DNA of 64,000 bases from Ptychodera flava (lineage: Eukaryota; Hemichordata; Enteropneusta; Ptychoderidae): contig NC_091932.1 in NCBI RefSeq assembly GCF_041260155.1, forward strand, positions 25,510,746 through 25,574,745. The letters are read 5' to 3'. Positions within the stretch are counted from its first letter, which is position 1, and each line of letters starts with the position of its first letter. The notes beneath the pieces are model-generated. The model searched no databases. It worked only from the letters and a program-made list of their open reading frames with translations, and was not told the DNA's origin. Position numbers and translations under genes: made by a program. Positions 44,037 through 64,000 of the stretch are shown one piece after another.

Positions 44037-44868
44037 TTTTGATATGATATTACATTGTTCTACTTATCAGATTCACATCCGCAAACCTGTGTTTGCAATC
44101 ACATTTGTATCATCAATCCAACTATCAGTAAAAGATACGGGGTAGATTAGAATTAATTTATGCAAATTATATTAATGAGCATTGTTTTGGTATTTAAATT
44201 TTATGCTAATGATTCTTTATCAATTTGGAATATTCATTGTGCATTGTATACAATGCAAATGGTTTGCATCGATTTCACTTTTTCATGTTTTATGCAAATA
44301 GCTCATTACATATTCATATTTATATCTCAGAATTTACTAGTTAAGAACTGCTCTTTGTTAAAACAATAATCAAAGCTACTTACCATAGCTATTCACGGCG
44401 TGGCTGATCAGTTCATCCCTGTGGTCGTCAGAGTGTACATTAAATGTCATTACACTTCTAGCATGATGATGTAATACGAAATTAGTGATACAATTTACGG
44501 AAACCCGGTACTTGAATACGACAACGATAACGGGGACACAAATGACTCATTGTCGGAAGAAATAACGTTGATTAAACACTCTTATCACATTCCAGTATAC
44601 ATAAATTCAATCTTCCGCCGTAGTTATTTGAAATCGTAAATTATCCATTGGTATTAAAAGATACTTATGTCGCATCGGACATGTTTTCTTGTTAATACAA
44701 GGCGTAGACAATGAGGCAACTTGTTTTCTTTTCAGAGAGTAATACGGTAGACTTTTTAATATCAAAGTGATACGTGGATGTGACTGATTTTGTCAACTGA
44801 ACTGTCGGGCAGCGAGACTTTCATTCCTTTAAAGTACATCCAAATGACAATTTATACTGTCTTTTTTG

Positions 44869-44935
44869 GCATTCAAACCTGGTTCCTAAGTGCGTGGGTC
44901 AACGTTCTGCGATAGCGCTCTCCCCGGGGTAGTCT
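44869..44935 (-). repeat. tRNA-like relic (pol III A and B boxes)
   Basis: On the - strand, CCCCGGGGAGAGCGCTATCG (D-arm-like) is followed about 30 bases on by CCAGGTTTGAATGCC (T-arm/B-box-like, against GGTTCGANTCC). The acceptor stem is not evident, so this is a SINE head or tRNA pseudogene. Confidence 0.4.
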
Positions 44936-46357
44936 TCACTGAGAAAGATAGAACAGCCGTATGTCAAGCGATAATCCTCCGTAATTGAAAGACGATCTGC
45001 GAGATATATGAGAAATTACACTATCATGCAGCTGTTATGCCGGTTCTGATATTCAAAGTGAAGCGATATATTTATCATGCTGCATGCTGCTGTCCATATA
45101 TCGCCCAACGTCATAGCACTGATCTCGTCGTGCGGTGTTGTGCAAATTATCATGAAGAGTATGAATACTAGTCTGTGAATCAAAATACTTTTAAAGAAGA
45201 ACGCGCCTCGGGGACAGAGATATTCGGACTCTCAAACTTTTACAATTCTTTACTGATATACTACTTGTTGGGTTCGTTTTAAAGCTTTTGGCGTAAGAAA
45301 ACTTTCCACCGGCTTAGTTCTACGAAAATCGAAAATTTTATTCCTCTCCATAGAGTTAACACAGGGTTGGCGGCCAAAATAAACCGACTCAGTTATGTCT
45401 GCAGTAAGTCGTTAAGTTCTGGAGTTGAGAAGAAAGGTCATTTACTCGGAACTTGTCCTCGATCTCCACGATGTAGGTATACTGTAAGGTCGCTATTCCT
45501 GCTACTCGGTTTCCCGTTGACTCTAGCCGTCATCCGATACGTTATGAAACACCAGACTACTTTTGATCTCTCCTCAGCCACTCCGTTTCACACGACTCTC
45601 AGGAATCCATTCCGCCAATTTTATCCATCAGTGAGCATTCGTGAAATAATTGAAGACTGGAGAGAATCAAGGCAAACACCGGAGAATTACAATTGGTCCG
45701 TGGCTCATACCATCAATAGCGCCGTCTTTCCCATGATGAACTACCAATATTTACTTGGGTGTTTCTTATTAATATAAACTGTCATCGGTGTGACGTTTTG
45801 AGCCGTAGGTGATAAGGCAGATCATTTATAATGATGCAAGATGAGATAATATGTATTTAATCATACTAATATAAACTTCATGCATATTGTGATAAGACAA
45901 CGTGTCGAATGATTGGGAGTCAGTGTTGAAGTCACACCTTGAACGGGTTAAAACGAAAATAATAGGGGGAAGTTCAACATGAAAACGTTATGGGAATGTC
46001 AACATAGTAACGCTGAAAAGGTTCAGAATCGATTTAATAATCATACCACTCTTTTACAGCCTTGTTTTGTGTTCTGCATGGCAGTGCCGATATCGATGTG
46101 TCGGCCGATTTTCATCCGATGCTAAAAAGTGTGACGGATAGCCGTGACTTGAATTTCACTGAAAAACTTATCTGCGGATGGATCTCAAAGACAACACCGT
46201 AGAATGGATGCAACCTTTGATACGCTGAATGTGTCCGGAATACAGTCACTCTGTGAAATAAACTTACAGTGCGTTGTCAATATCATATACCAAGTGTCGA
46301 AAATGGTACGACCGCAGTTAGATATAAGTCATTTTTATCACTGATCGAAATTTGATA
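44936..46357. other. Non-coding stretch with one dispersed repeat
   Basis: Includes repeat family D copy 2. The 136-codon frame 45367-45777 overlaps that repeat at its start, lacks a domain, and is not called a gene. Confidence 0.35.
45193..45380 (-). repeat. Dispersed repeat family D, copy 2
   Basis: Reverse-complement match to 30741-30926 over its full length, with scattered differences and small gaps. Confidence 0.7.

Positions 46358-52162
<5,805 letters not shown>

Positions 52163-52254
<92 letters not shown>
52163..52254. repeat. (CT)n microsatellite
   Basis: About 90 bp of CT with one TTT interruption at the start. Confidence 0.95.
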
Positions 52255-55016
<2,762 letters not shown>

Positions 55017-55018
<2 letters not shown>

Positions 55019-56881
55019 CTTGAATGTGACTTCTTTTGTATCAAAAAACTAAATTATATTTTCCTGTGGTTGGAATTACCCTGTCGTATATTGTTCAGGA
55101 GATGTGATGCTATTGATTAAATCCGAAGCTGCCAGTATGTTTACAAGAAGAGCGCAATGGTATCATAGTTATGCATACCGCAAGTCGTAACAAAAGGAGA
55201 AGCTCGCGTGGTCTTAACCAATGTGTTAGAATGCCTCTATTTTAGTTTTATCAAACAAGAGAAATGCAGACTTTTTTTGGTTTTTAAGCGATGAGGTTTT
55301 CGTGTTATACCATTTGCAATAATCGATAGTTTCAACAGCAAGTATTCTGTGACGAATTGCATTTACATTTCGTATAACGGGAATTTGATATAAAATAATG
55401 TCGAAACTAATTTCGTTATTATGATATTTGATAATATGTAAAATAAATTGCTTACCACTTCATTTTTATTAATCACTTATGGCAAAAGTGTTGATTTGGT
55501 AAGATAAATTGGGGTCTACGTAGTATATCAATAAGGTGCAATTTTCCATAATCGGAACATCTATCCTAGAAGACAGGACTTTTAAAATGAAGATTATAAC
55601 GCAAGAGTAATGTAACGTTGGGAAAATAACTAGTTTTTGTGTTTTATTTAAGCTCTGGATTTTATGTTGTTTGCAAAACTCTTGCCTACATGATTAGCTC
55701 GTGGTGTGTAAATTAGCTCTTGGTATATAATTACAAAGACTTAAAATGTGTGGCTTATGTGAGTGAATGCGTTCCAAATTTATTCCCGAACCGCTATCTT
55801 GACAGCCGTTGTAACCTCGAGTTAGGTATTGTTTGCCTCTTTACGATCCCTGTAACTGAAAGGAAGCTTGCAAGCCTAGATGAGCAGTACTTTTACAACA
55901 GTTATTTCTGTACATATATCAGACGTTACATCATCATTAGCGTTAAATGATTCCGGTATTTGCATTACTGCCTAAAATTGGCATCGACAACAGTTCACGT
56001 GATAGGTCAGAAAAGGAATAAAACACGCATTGCACGTTAACAACCTTTCGTCACAAAAATATCGTCTCTTCTGTGTGACAAAATCTACCGGCCCTGCTTT
56101 GCATGACGACACCAAGTTTCAATGTTAACGGTCTAGAACACGTAAATTGATTCATTTTGTAATGGTAAAACGTTCTAAATTTACCTCGATTATTTATAGA
56201 CGCTCATAGCACGTTGTTCACAAGCTTTTTTAATTTATATCTCTGTTGAACGTTCTTGAGACACAAGATCAATATTTTAATAATGTAAAACACTGTATAC
56301 TACCAAACCTGAATAGCATGGCTTATAAATAAGACTTAAGGCTAACACTGCAGCTTGATATAATTATATATTTTTAAATTGTTCATTCGCACATGTATTT
56401 TGTGGTTGACTTTTTCAAGAACCCGACACCAAAACAGTGACGCTGGATTATATGATATTTGTGTACATTCTTTCAGTGTAGTGAAAAACGTCCAAACGTT
56501 AATAGTTTGTAGCTTTCAAAACATAACATATCGTATAAAATATGCCATTTGCCGATGCAATGATAATGCAAATGTAAAACGTTGAATCTGAAAGGAATAT
56601 ATCTAGGCTGTTTTCACCATATTTGTCACACTGTGATATATCAGAAATAATGCGTGCTCAGCTCACTAGGTGAAGTAAAAGATAATCGTAGAGAAATTCT
56701 GTCGAAATGCGATTCTGATGTAATGACATACTAAAAGAAAACTTACGTAAAATTTCAACAATTCAATTTAGTAACAGATGTACTACTATTTGAATGTGTT
56801 TACTCATGCCTTCGTTCTCTGAACTATCAATAATAACTCAATTTGAAATACCATGTTGCAATCTGCTAAAAGACAATTCAG
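55017..56881. other. AT-rich stretch without a supported gene
   Basis: No exon, RNA or element seen. Confidence 0.35.
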
Positions 56882-56899
56882 ATATATATATATATATAT

Positions 56900-56941
<42 letters not shown>
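56882..56941. repeat. (TA)n microsatellite
   Basis: About 60 bp of TA with one internal phase slip. Confidence 0.9.
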
Positions 56942-56945
<4 letters not shown>

Positions 56946-58764
56946 GTTGTGCATGTGACAAATCGAATTAACATACCATATGTCCGTGAAAAAAATCAAC
57001 GTGCATAATGATATTTTATGCTACAAGTTCATCAATGGCACAATGTCATGTATTTACTAATTTCAAATGCATCTATCAGGTTCACACTGGCACAAGAAGA
57101 CCCAAAGTAAGCATGACATGACTCCCATGCCCCTGGAATGATCCATAACAATTCAGAGGTATATTTAGATATTCAATGTATTACACATACCCTTTAATTT
57201 TAAGGCGACGAATACTGATGAAACATAAATTACTGGATCAAAAGTAAAAAAAAATTGTTTTCAATGAGTTTATCCTCATTGCGGTGAACTAAGAAACAGT
57301 TGCTGATAAAGGTACAAGTAGGTGCAACTTTTTATATTTCTTTTGGTGGTGTCATGGTCTTATCTCGTACCCAATTTGCCGCCAGTGTTTGTATCGAACG
57401 CCATTGTTTTTTATGGTAGTTTGGCCTATATAGAGGTAAATTAAAGCGCACTTGGAAATAACTGATATTCAGTTTGTTTATATTCCCTTAACATGAAACC
57501 ATATTATCATTGATAACACGACATCTAGACTGAAATTAAATTTTCAATAATATTGACATGCATTAGTGATACGGGTAGTGTTCACAAACTGAATGCTGAG
57601 CAGTTAAATATGCTTTTCAGAGTTGAACGTGAAAAAGAGAAATGCAGATTGAATGAAAAGAGTTGAAATGCTGTCAGAAGCTTACAGGCAATGTCTGCTG
57701 GTTTGTTTGAACCTTTTTTTTTCATTTAACTTTGCCTCCGTCTTTTTGCGCCTTTACCGGAGTACTGATACATTGGACACATCGCTCAAACCTGATTGAT
57801 ATTATACAGAACCATAGAGAAGACCTCTTTCACTCTAAAACATCCTCTTTCAAACAGCACAGTTGTTTTGCACTGTAATAAATTTGTCTCCACTTCACCA
57901 ATGCCAGTCACAGTGTAGAGGCACTAACAATTGAATTCTTGGGAAAATAGCCTGGCCTCAAAAATAACTGCTATCTTTCTCTATCATGAATAACAAGTAC
58001 CACCATCTAAAAATACTGAGCGAGAAACCAGCACCCGCATTACCAATACGGTAATAAATGAATCCCCATGCACATATATGTTTCAAAGTTTGTATACACC
58101 CCGTGCTTTAGATCTATATTTATACCAAATTAAATAAAAAGGTAGAGTACTGTTCTAGAAACAAGACAGATACGTGATGATTTATTTGTAGACGAAATAA
58201 CAATTTTCTGGAATAAAATACCCCTTTTAAAGGGATTGGCGTATCGACAGCACTTGCAGATTTTCACTTTGTTTCTGAGAAGCTCAATGCTTCCGATGAC
58301 GATGGCTCTGGAAGTTTGCCGTTGTCATTGTCGACTGATTACTAAAATGTTCATGCTGAATTCAATGCGAAAACACTTCTGAACGAGATTTAAGAGATCG
58401 CAAAAATTTTGAGGCTTCCGCTGCATTCCGGATAAGTTTGACCTACTTAAAAGCAATTCCATATCGACAGAAACAGAAACGCATATGCCAACGACAATCT
58501 GTAGATTTTGTCAGACCTATGGATATAATATTTTACAACGTCTACATTCGTCGCTTTTCATATTTGAAGATGAGGTATGTGTTCTAAGAGGCCAGGTAGA
58601 TGTGGAAGGGCAGACGAGATAGATCGCTTACGAAACGCATTTACACGAAGTTATCTTTATGGTCGAATGTCAGGAAGATATGGGAAAGTTTAGTGGGTTG
58701 CTTTACTTGACCGAGCAACACGCATGTTTGTGTCGCCGAGCGCTTTGCTCCAGTATCCACCTCG

Positions 58765-58766
<2 letters not shown>
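56942..58766. other. AT-rich stretch, with one faint EF-hand-like relic
   Basis: No supported gene. A short EF-loop-like reading at about 58280-58330 is discussed among the findings. Confidence 0.3.
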
Positions 58767-58800
<34 letters not shown>

Positions 58801-58816
58801 CGACGACGACGACGAC

Positions 58817-58914
<98 letters not shown>

Positions 58915-58947
58915 CGACGATGATTTTGGTGGTGATGGCGATGATAG

Positions 58948-58978
<31 letters not shown>

Positions 58979-59011
58979 GGTGGTGGTGATGATGATGATG
59001 ATGATGATGGA
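58767..59011. repeat. (GAT)n trinucleotide tract, about 245 bp
   Basis: GAT/GAC units with a GGT-rich patch (58965-58988). Every frame is open (poly-Asp, poly-Met, poly-Ser, poly-Ile), so the long frames here carry no evidence of coding. Confidence 0.95.
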
Positions 59012-62000
59012 GATATTAGCAAATTGGTGCAAGTGAATTGCCAGTGCTGTAATATTTAGCCATGACACCAATTCTACAGCTTATGACAAATCTCCCGATG
59101 TTAATTTTGAGGCAGCCCTAGTATTTTGGAGTTTTTTCATAGTGACTTTCTATCACGATTTTTTTCCTGCCAAATGCTCGTTTTCTTGTGTTATAATATA
59201 ACTGTCGACATACACTAGCGGCCTGTCAGTCCGAGACTGAACACATGTCTCTCGATATTTGCTTGGGAAATATTTCGCCTTTCGCGATGAATGATAGGCA
59301 TCGGTTAACAGTCATAGTGTGTTCTGCAGGAATCCTTACAGTCAGAATTGTGTCAGAATACGCAGATTAATGTTTGCGATGTTATTTGAGATAAGATCAG
59401 CGTATCCAAATTTCCCAGTTTTACTGTGATAATCACTGAATGAACATACCACACATTTGTTCCTCAAGTATGCAAGCCGAACACCATCTCAAGCTGTATT
59501 TCTTTCTCAGTAAGCATTACCAGATTCAGACAAATTTGCTATTTTTGTAAAATTCTGTTTTTATTCTGGAAAGTGTATATTATCCTTTGTTATATTTTTT
59601 GGAGCTGCAATTTGGTGATTCCGAAATCAATGTTCCCGATTAAACTAGAGATCTCATGCTCCGTTTGTCTGTGACGAAAGCTGCTTTACGATATCGTTAG
59701 ATATATACGAGCTAACTTGGTACTACTGAGGATAATAGCAAAATTTTGACAATAAAATGCATAGTGACGAAGTGAACCATTAGGGATTCTGGTATCGAGA
59801 AATCCAAAATCATCATGCTTCCATATGCTAGGGGATTAAGGTCACCAGTAACCATTTACGAGAATATATTGGAACTTGTTCAACAAAGAGCAGCTCAAAG
59901 GTCTCTGCTTTGCCGTCTAGTTTTGCTGACACGAAACTATGCATCTGTTTTAAATGTGGATACTTCCATGTTTTCAAGGTTTCAAGGGTTAATATTGATT
60001 TTAACGCACATAAATAACTCCGCAATGTTGTGAAGGATACTGACAAAGGTGTCTTTGTCCATACCCATACGGCATAACCTCGGAACATTACAAATGATCT
60101 CAAAAGAGGGATAAAACTGCAGCAAGTGTGAAACATGTGTCCGTTACCATTCCACGTACGAACAAAAACAATATTTGTGTAAGATTTGCAAACACTCGAC
60201 ACACTGCACATATTGATTTGTTCAAGCACAGAGTGGTCAAAAAGAGTAAACTCTCTTTTAGTGAACTCGACTAAAATGGTGCACTTTGCTTTCATATGAG
60301 CAAAAGCATGAATGAACACGTTTGCGGCCATTTATTCAGTATATTGTTCGTGCATTGCACAAAAGTACTCCTCCATTTTCGGGTATCAGTTTGTGATAGA
60401 TTCACTCCATTACGAAAACGTGTCAGGTCAATTTTCCCGACATAAAATTATTAGTGCAAAATTTATTGTTGAATATCGTAATTGAATTACACGTAAACTG
60501 TACCAAATTGTAAGTGATTGGAAGTAAATTTATTTACGATACAAGAATAAAGAGTGACCTCTTTTCAAGAGTGCAATTTTCTCGATGTCCAATTATCAGT
60601 GCGACACCTTATTGTGCAATCATATTATCGGATTGCACTTAAATAAAATTTTACTTGTGATTGGAGATTTACATGTAGCTTGCTTTCCTACTTTTGCTGA
60701 ACTTGTGATGGTCTGAACATCAAGTTCTTTACACTTACTTTGCTATCCTTCGAAACAGTATGCATTTGTTGTGACATTCAATTGTTTAATGATTCTAAAC
60801 TGGTTTTGTCTTCATATTCCCCGAATTAATGTGCAATTATTTTTCTTTATATTGATTCGACTACCAAGAGAACCATTCGACGTTGAGCTAGCAGGGATTA
60901 ATTCAATATGATGATGGCTGAAAAACTATATAGAAATGAATCATTTTCTCTGTTGAACAAAAGGCCAAGCAATGGTTTTGCTCCTTCATATATAGGAAGG
61001 GTAATTTTTCTATCACGAGACAAATGTCCTCAATATTGTAACTTGCAAGCAGCGAGTTCAATTTTAAGCCCTTACGAGATAGCGTTTCGCTCTACTACCG
61101 TGACTCATCCCTCTCAGATCAAAGGATTCTTTCAAAACCCCGAATCAGAGGCAATGGCTGTCGTCAGCAAGAGTGATCCGACTGGATTGTTCAGTAATTG
61201 TTCAATTACCCTTGAAAATATGGAATAGTTGGGGTAAATGTGGCGAAAAATTGGCAATGAGACGGCTGTGTGTTCCCTAATAGGTAATATCATGCCAAGC
61301 AGAAACAGCATTAATGGGTTCTCGGCGAAAATGGAAGATCAATTTGATATCTAGAATTAATACAATTTTCTATTACGTGAGAGAAATTATGAGCACTGCT
61401 GAATAGGAATAAACATCACCCAGAGTGTCATATTCTGAACCCTTGACGTCAGGGAAGTGTAAAATATCCTAAAGTCCACGCGGACAAAATTACAGGAATT
61501 ATACAGGTGGCCTTTTGTCATTGTTTGCATCCTTCTCCGGAATGGCTGACATTATAAAACACAACTTTTGATAAATCGTCGATCAAAGCTGTATTAGCTG
61601 TATGTGTAAAGTGACGTTTCTTTTTCTGCTCCAAAAACCATGCCGAGGCGTCCAGAGTTCATCTGGCGAAACAGGCTCTTTGCATATGTAACGTCGCGGC
61701 TCATAGTTGAACGTCAAATTCCAGAGTCCATAATTGAATTTATTCGTCAAAATTGGATATTGCCTGCTATGTATTATGTTTTGTGTTGACACGGCTATCA
61801 CGAGACTACATTTACTCAAATACTCTGTATTTCAATATGCGTTTTACAGAAAAGAAGGATTTGTACTTGTTCTTTAAAATATAGGGATGAAAATATTATC
61901 AAAAGTTAGTACAGCCTATACCCTTTTAAATTCTCATTGCCTCTCGAAGTATACAATGCGGTTCCCCTGTCGAGATGTAATAAAATTTAAAGATTATCAA

Positions 62001-62521
62001 GTGCCTGAGTTGTTATTTACAGGCCTCTAGATACGCTTGCATACATACTCGATCGATTTTCCAATCGAGCTGCTCATCGATTGGAGGATGTCATGCGTGT
62101 CGGTCGACTTGACTTTGACTCGTAAATAGCGGTCGGAATAGTCCAGTTAATGCTCGCAGCCCCCCTTTGTGACTACTGGTCGCAGGCCGTGTTTGCGGGA
62201 CGGTTAACCTTAATATCCAGATTTTAGAAACATTCACATCGGATTTATAGTTCATTTTACGTGAATGCACGCGCATTTGAGAAAAAAATCATGAGCTGAA
62301 AATAACATATATTACGACTTAGCGGCTCACCATGAAAAAATACAATCACTTCATAGTCAATAGCAATGGAACAATCGACATAAATATTTATTCCCTAGAT
62401 CACTATCAATAAAATATATTTTCAGGGTAATATGCGTTTCTTTTTGAAGTGTATTGCTGCGCTTAGTTTACCTCACAAAACAAATTCGACAATTTTTGCA
62501 AATCAACTTCTACTTGCGAAA
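59012..62521. other. AT-rich stretch with a possible zinc-finger relic
   Basis: The - strand frame 59828-60331 (167 codons) and the + strand frame 60908-61228 (106 codons) have no recognised domain. A broken C2H2-like reading on the + strand lies at about 60050-60260. Nothing is called as a gene. Confidence 0.3.
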
Positions 62522-62586
62522 ATGGCGCCACGTAAATCAAAACCGGGTTTCCTTGACGACGAGACGATGGTATCTCGATTCAAATT
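62522..62586 (+). CDS. Candidate first coding exon (22 codons) of an unknown gene running off the right edge
   Basis: ATG 62522 (context AAAATGGCG) opens MAPRKSKPGFLDDETMVSRF, then K and two bases before a consensus donor GTGAGT at 62587; the intron is phase 2. Read-through hits a stop inside the donor. The peptide has a basic start and an acidic LDDE turn and does not look like repeat-derived sequence. No continuing exon was seen in the remaining 1.4 kb, so the gene would extend beyond the window. The family is not recognised. Confidence 0.4.
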
Positions 62587-63461
62587 GTGAGTCTACAACG
62601 ACTTAACACAAAGGGAGACGCTGGATTGAATCACGTTCAATTTTGACCGTTAGTGTATCAATCCAACCAAATTGAATAAAGCTTTATGTATTTAGCTCAG
62701 TTAATACGCTGAATTGCCTCCGTCGCTGGACAACGTGCCGCTAGATACATCAAACATGTCTTCCCCGTGACTTCAAAATGCTTCGTCTCGACGATTTGCT
62801 ATTTTAAGATCACTACAAATAACGCAATTTTTAATACCCGCGGGAGTGTCTCCCCCGTTATTTCAGGCAAAACACGTACTATGGATGTTGTACGTCTGCA
62901 TCGAAAAGACATTACGCGGTGAAGGTCATACCCTAGAGAAAATGGTGTCCTCAAAAGAATAAGGTATTTTCAGTCCAAGTTATAAGATCAATATGAAACT
63001 TAAAATATCTCAAATTATCTTATATATGCATAGGATGACCTGTGTATCCGACCATAAAACGTTGTTACATGAGAATATCAACGAGCTCCCGAGTTTTCGT
63101 ACTGTGAAAAGTAGCACGCTTTCGTGATATCACCGGTCCACAAGCTGCCCATACAGCGCACGTAATTAAATTAACCTCCCAAGGGCTTTCAATATCCCTT
63201 TAATTTATTGTGGATCTGGAAATCTCGTTTTCAAGGCGACTTTACTAGCCAAATGAGAGGAAGATGACTATGTTGAATCAATATTCGATCACCAAAAATA
63301 GTCCATTAGGTTTTAGCCTGACTTCAATTAGCTAGATTATTTTCATGACACCATTTTCAAAATGAATAGTTGGGTTTTTCATTTCAGTTATGATATATAA
63401 TATATAATTAGATAAACAACCTATTGAATCTTATCATTCTTTAAGTTAGAGTCATCATCAA
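62587..63461. other. Putative intron of the 62522 gene
   Basis: No second exon could be identified before the microsatellites that fill the window end. Confidence 0.3.
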
Positions 63462-63474
63462 TATATATGTATAT

Positions 63475-63537
<63 letters not shown>
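63462..63537. repeat. (TA)n microsatellite
   Basis: About 75 bp of TA with one phase slip. It is followed by the same 23 bases (63532-63554) that follow a TA-rich palindrome at 54818-54840. Confidence 0.95.
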
Positions 63538-63540
<3 letters not shown>

Positions 63541-63601
63541 AGTATACAGATGTCCTCGGGGGAAATTACAGTGCTCAATGCTAAGCAGAGCGTTATCAAT
63601 A

Positions 63602-63744
63602 AACAAATTACTTAAGTTTCATGCATCCTGCAATTCTCAGATAGAACTATATATTTTGGTGTCATGACTTCAATCTGAGGATTGCAGAGTGCATGAAACT
63701 TAAGTAATAGATTTCATTACTTTGTACTTGAAGTAATTTGTTAA
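63602..63744. repeat. Long imperfect hairpin with nested inverted repeats
   Basis: Arms 63607-63640 and 63675-63708 are inverted copies of 34 bp with about three mismatches, separated by a 34-base loop. An outer pair, AACAAATTACTTAAGT (63602-) and ACTTGAAGTAATTTGTT (to 63744), shares the same motif. It may be a miniature foldback element or a hairpin transcript template. Confidence 0.75.
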
Positions 63745-63787
63745 TATATATAAATAAATGAATATATATATAAATATATATATAATA

Positions 63788-63862
63788 TAGATAGATAGAT
63801 AGAAAAATAGATAGATCTATAGATAGATAGATAGATAGAAAAGATAGATAGATAGATAGACA
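63788..63862. repeat. (TAGA)n microsatellite
   Basis: Interrupted TAGA tetranucleotides with a small inverted centre (AGATCTATAG). Confidence 0.9.
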
Positions 63863-63910
63863 GACATCATTTCAATAACCTTGAATCTAATGATTCATTC
63901 ATTAGCAATA

Positions 63911-63918
63911 CTATATAT

Positions 63919-64000
<82 letters not shown>
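63911..64000. repeat. (TA)n microsatellite running off the window end
   Basis: About 90 bp of TA, still continuing at the last base. Confidence 0.95.

Noticed and set aside
45367-45777. 136-codon frame MAAKINRLSYVCSKS...
   Set aside because: Begins inside dispersed repeat family D and shows no domain or splice sites.
58659-59071. Long poly-Asp, poly-Met, poly-Ser and poly-Ile frames
   Set aside because: All frames of a (GAT)n repeat are open, so openness is not evidence of coding.
59828-60331. 167-codon - strand frame
   Set aside because: No domain; the + strand of the same region gives better, though broken, zinc-finger-like readings.
62676-62760. TTAGCTCAGTTAATACGC taken as a tRNA D-arm
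   Set aside because: No B-box or paired stems at the required distance.

Overview
This is metazoan genomic DNA, most likely from a marine invertebrate. It is AT-rich by eye and dense in microsatellites and small inverted-repeat transposons. Its only clearly readable genes are interrupted by introns with GT-AG borders. No bacterial operon, rRNA gene, CRISPR array, reverse transcriptase or intact transposase was seen. I cannot name the species from the sequence.

Left part (1-27,173): a head-to-tail cluster of four EF-hand calcium-binding genes related to calmodulin, all on the + strand. Gene 1 is cut by the window edge and shows only its last exon (to 167). Genes 2 (2775-4956) and 3 (7022-10127) are close duplicates that share promoter sequence and intron fragments. 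Gene 4 (21172-27173) is a more diverged relative. Each complete gene has the same plan: a seven-base coding first exon (ATG + one codon + G), a phase-1 intron, an exon with EF-hands 1 and 2, a second phase-1 intron in the interlobe linker, and a last exon with EF-hands 3 and 4. The predicted proteins are 175, 172 and 168 residues, probably cytosolic calcium sensors or buffers.

Between genes 3 and 4 lie a 1.7 kb inverted-repeat element (10817-12531), a possible histone H2A-like relic (13305-13421), a (TA)n tract and a 12-unit tandem array of about 146 bp (about 17360-19235). Intron 1 of gene 4 holds a 3.38 kb CACTG-ended non-autonomous DNA transposon (22224-25602) with palindromic subterminal repeats. 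It contains units of the same 146-bp family and a short open segment that may be a captured exon.

Right part (27,174-64,000): mostly non-coding. Candidate first exons are at 33418 (MTSE), 42484 (MGCSNSRQ, an acylation-type N-terminus with a CCAAT/TATA promoter about 600 bp upstream) and 62522 (22 codons, good donor). A protein-like open segment on the - strand sits between two (TA)n tracts (32476-32697). The rest is microsatellites, MITE pairs (36497/38984; 9527/36852; 35111), a dispersed repeat pair (30741/45193), tRNA-like relics, and two (TATG)n tracts that share one flanking sequence.

I found no multi-gene system of a new kind. The best leads are the EF-hand array with its conserved micro-exon, the splice acceptor built from a (CT)n microsatellite, the CACTG element with its palindrome arrays, and the unassigned first exons.
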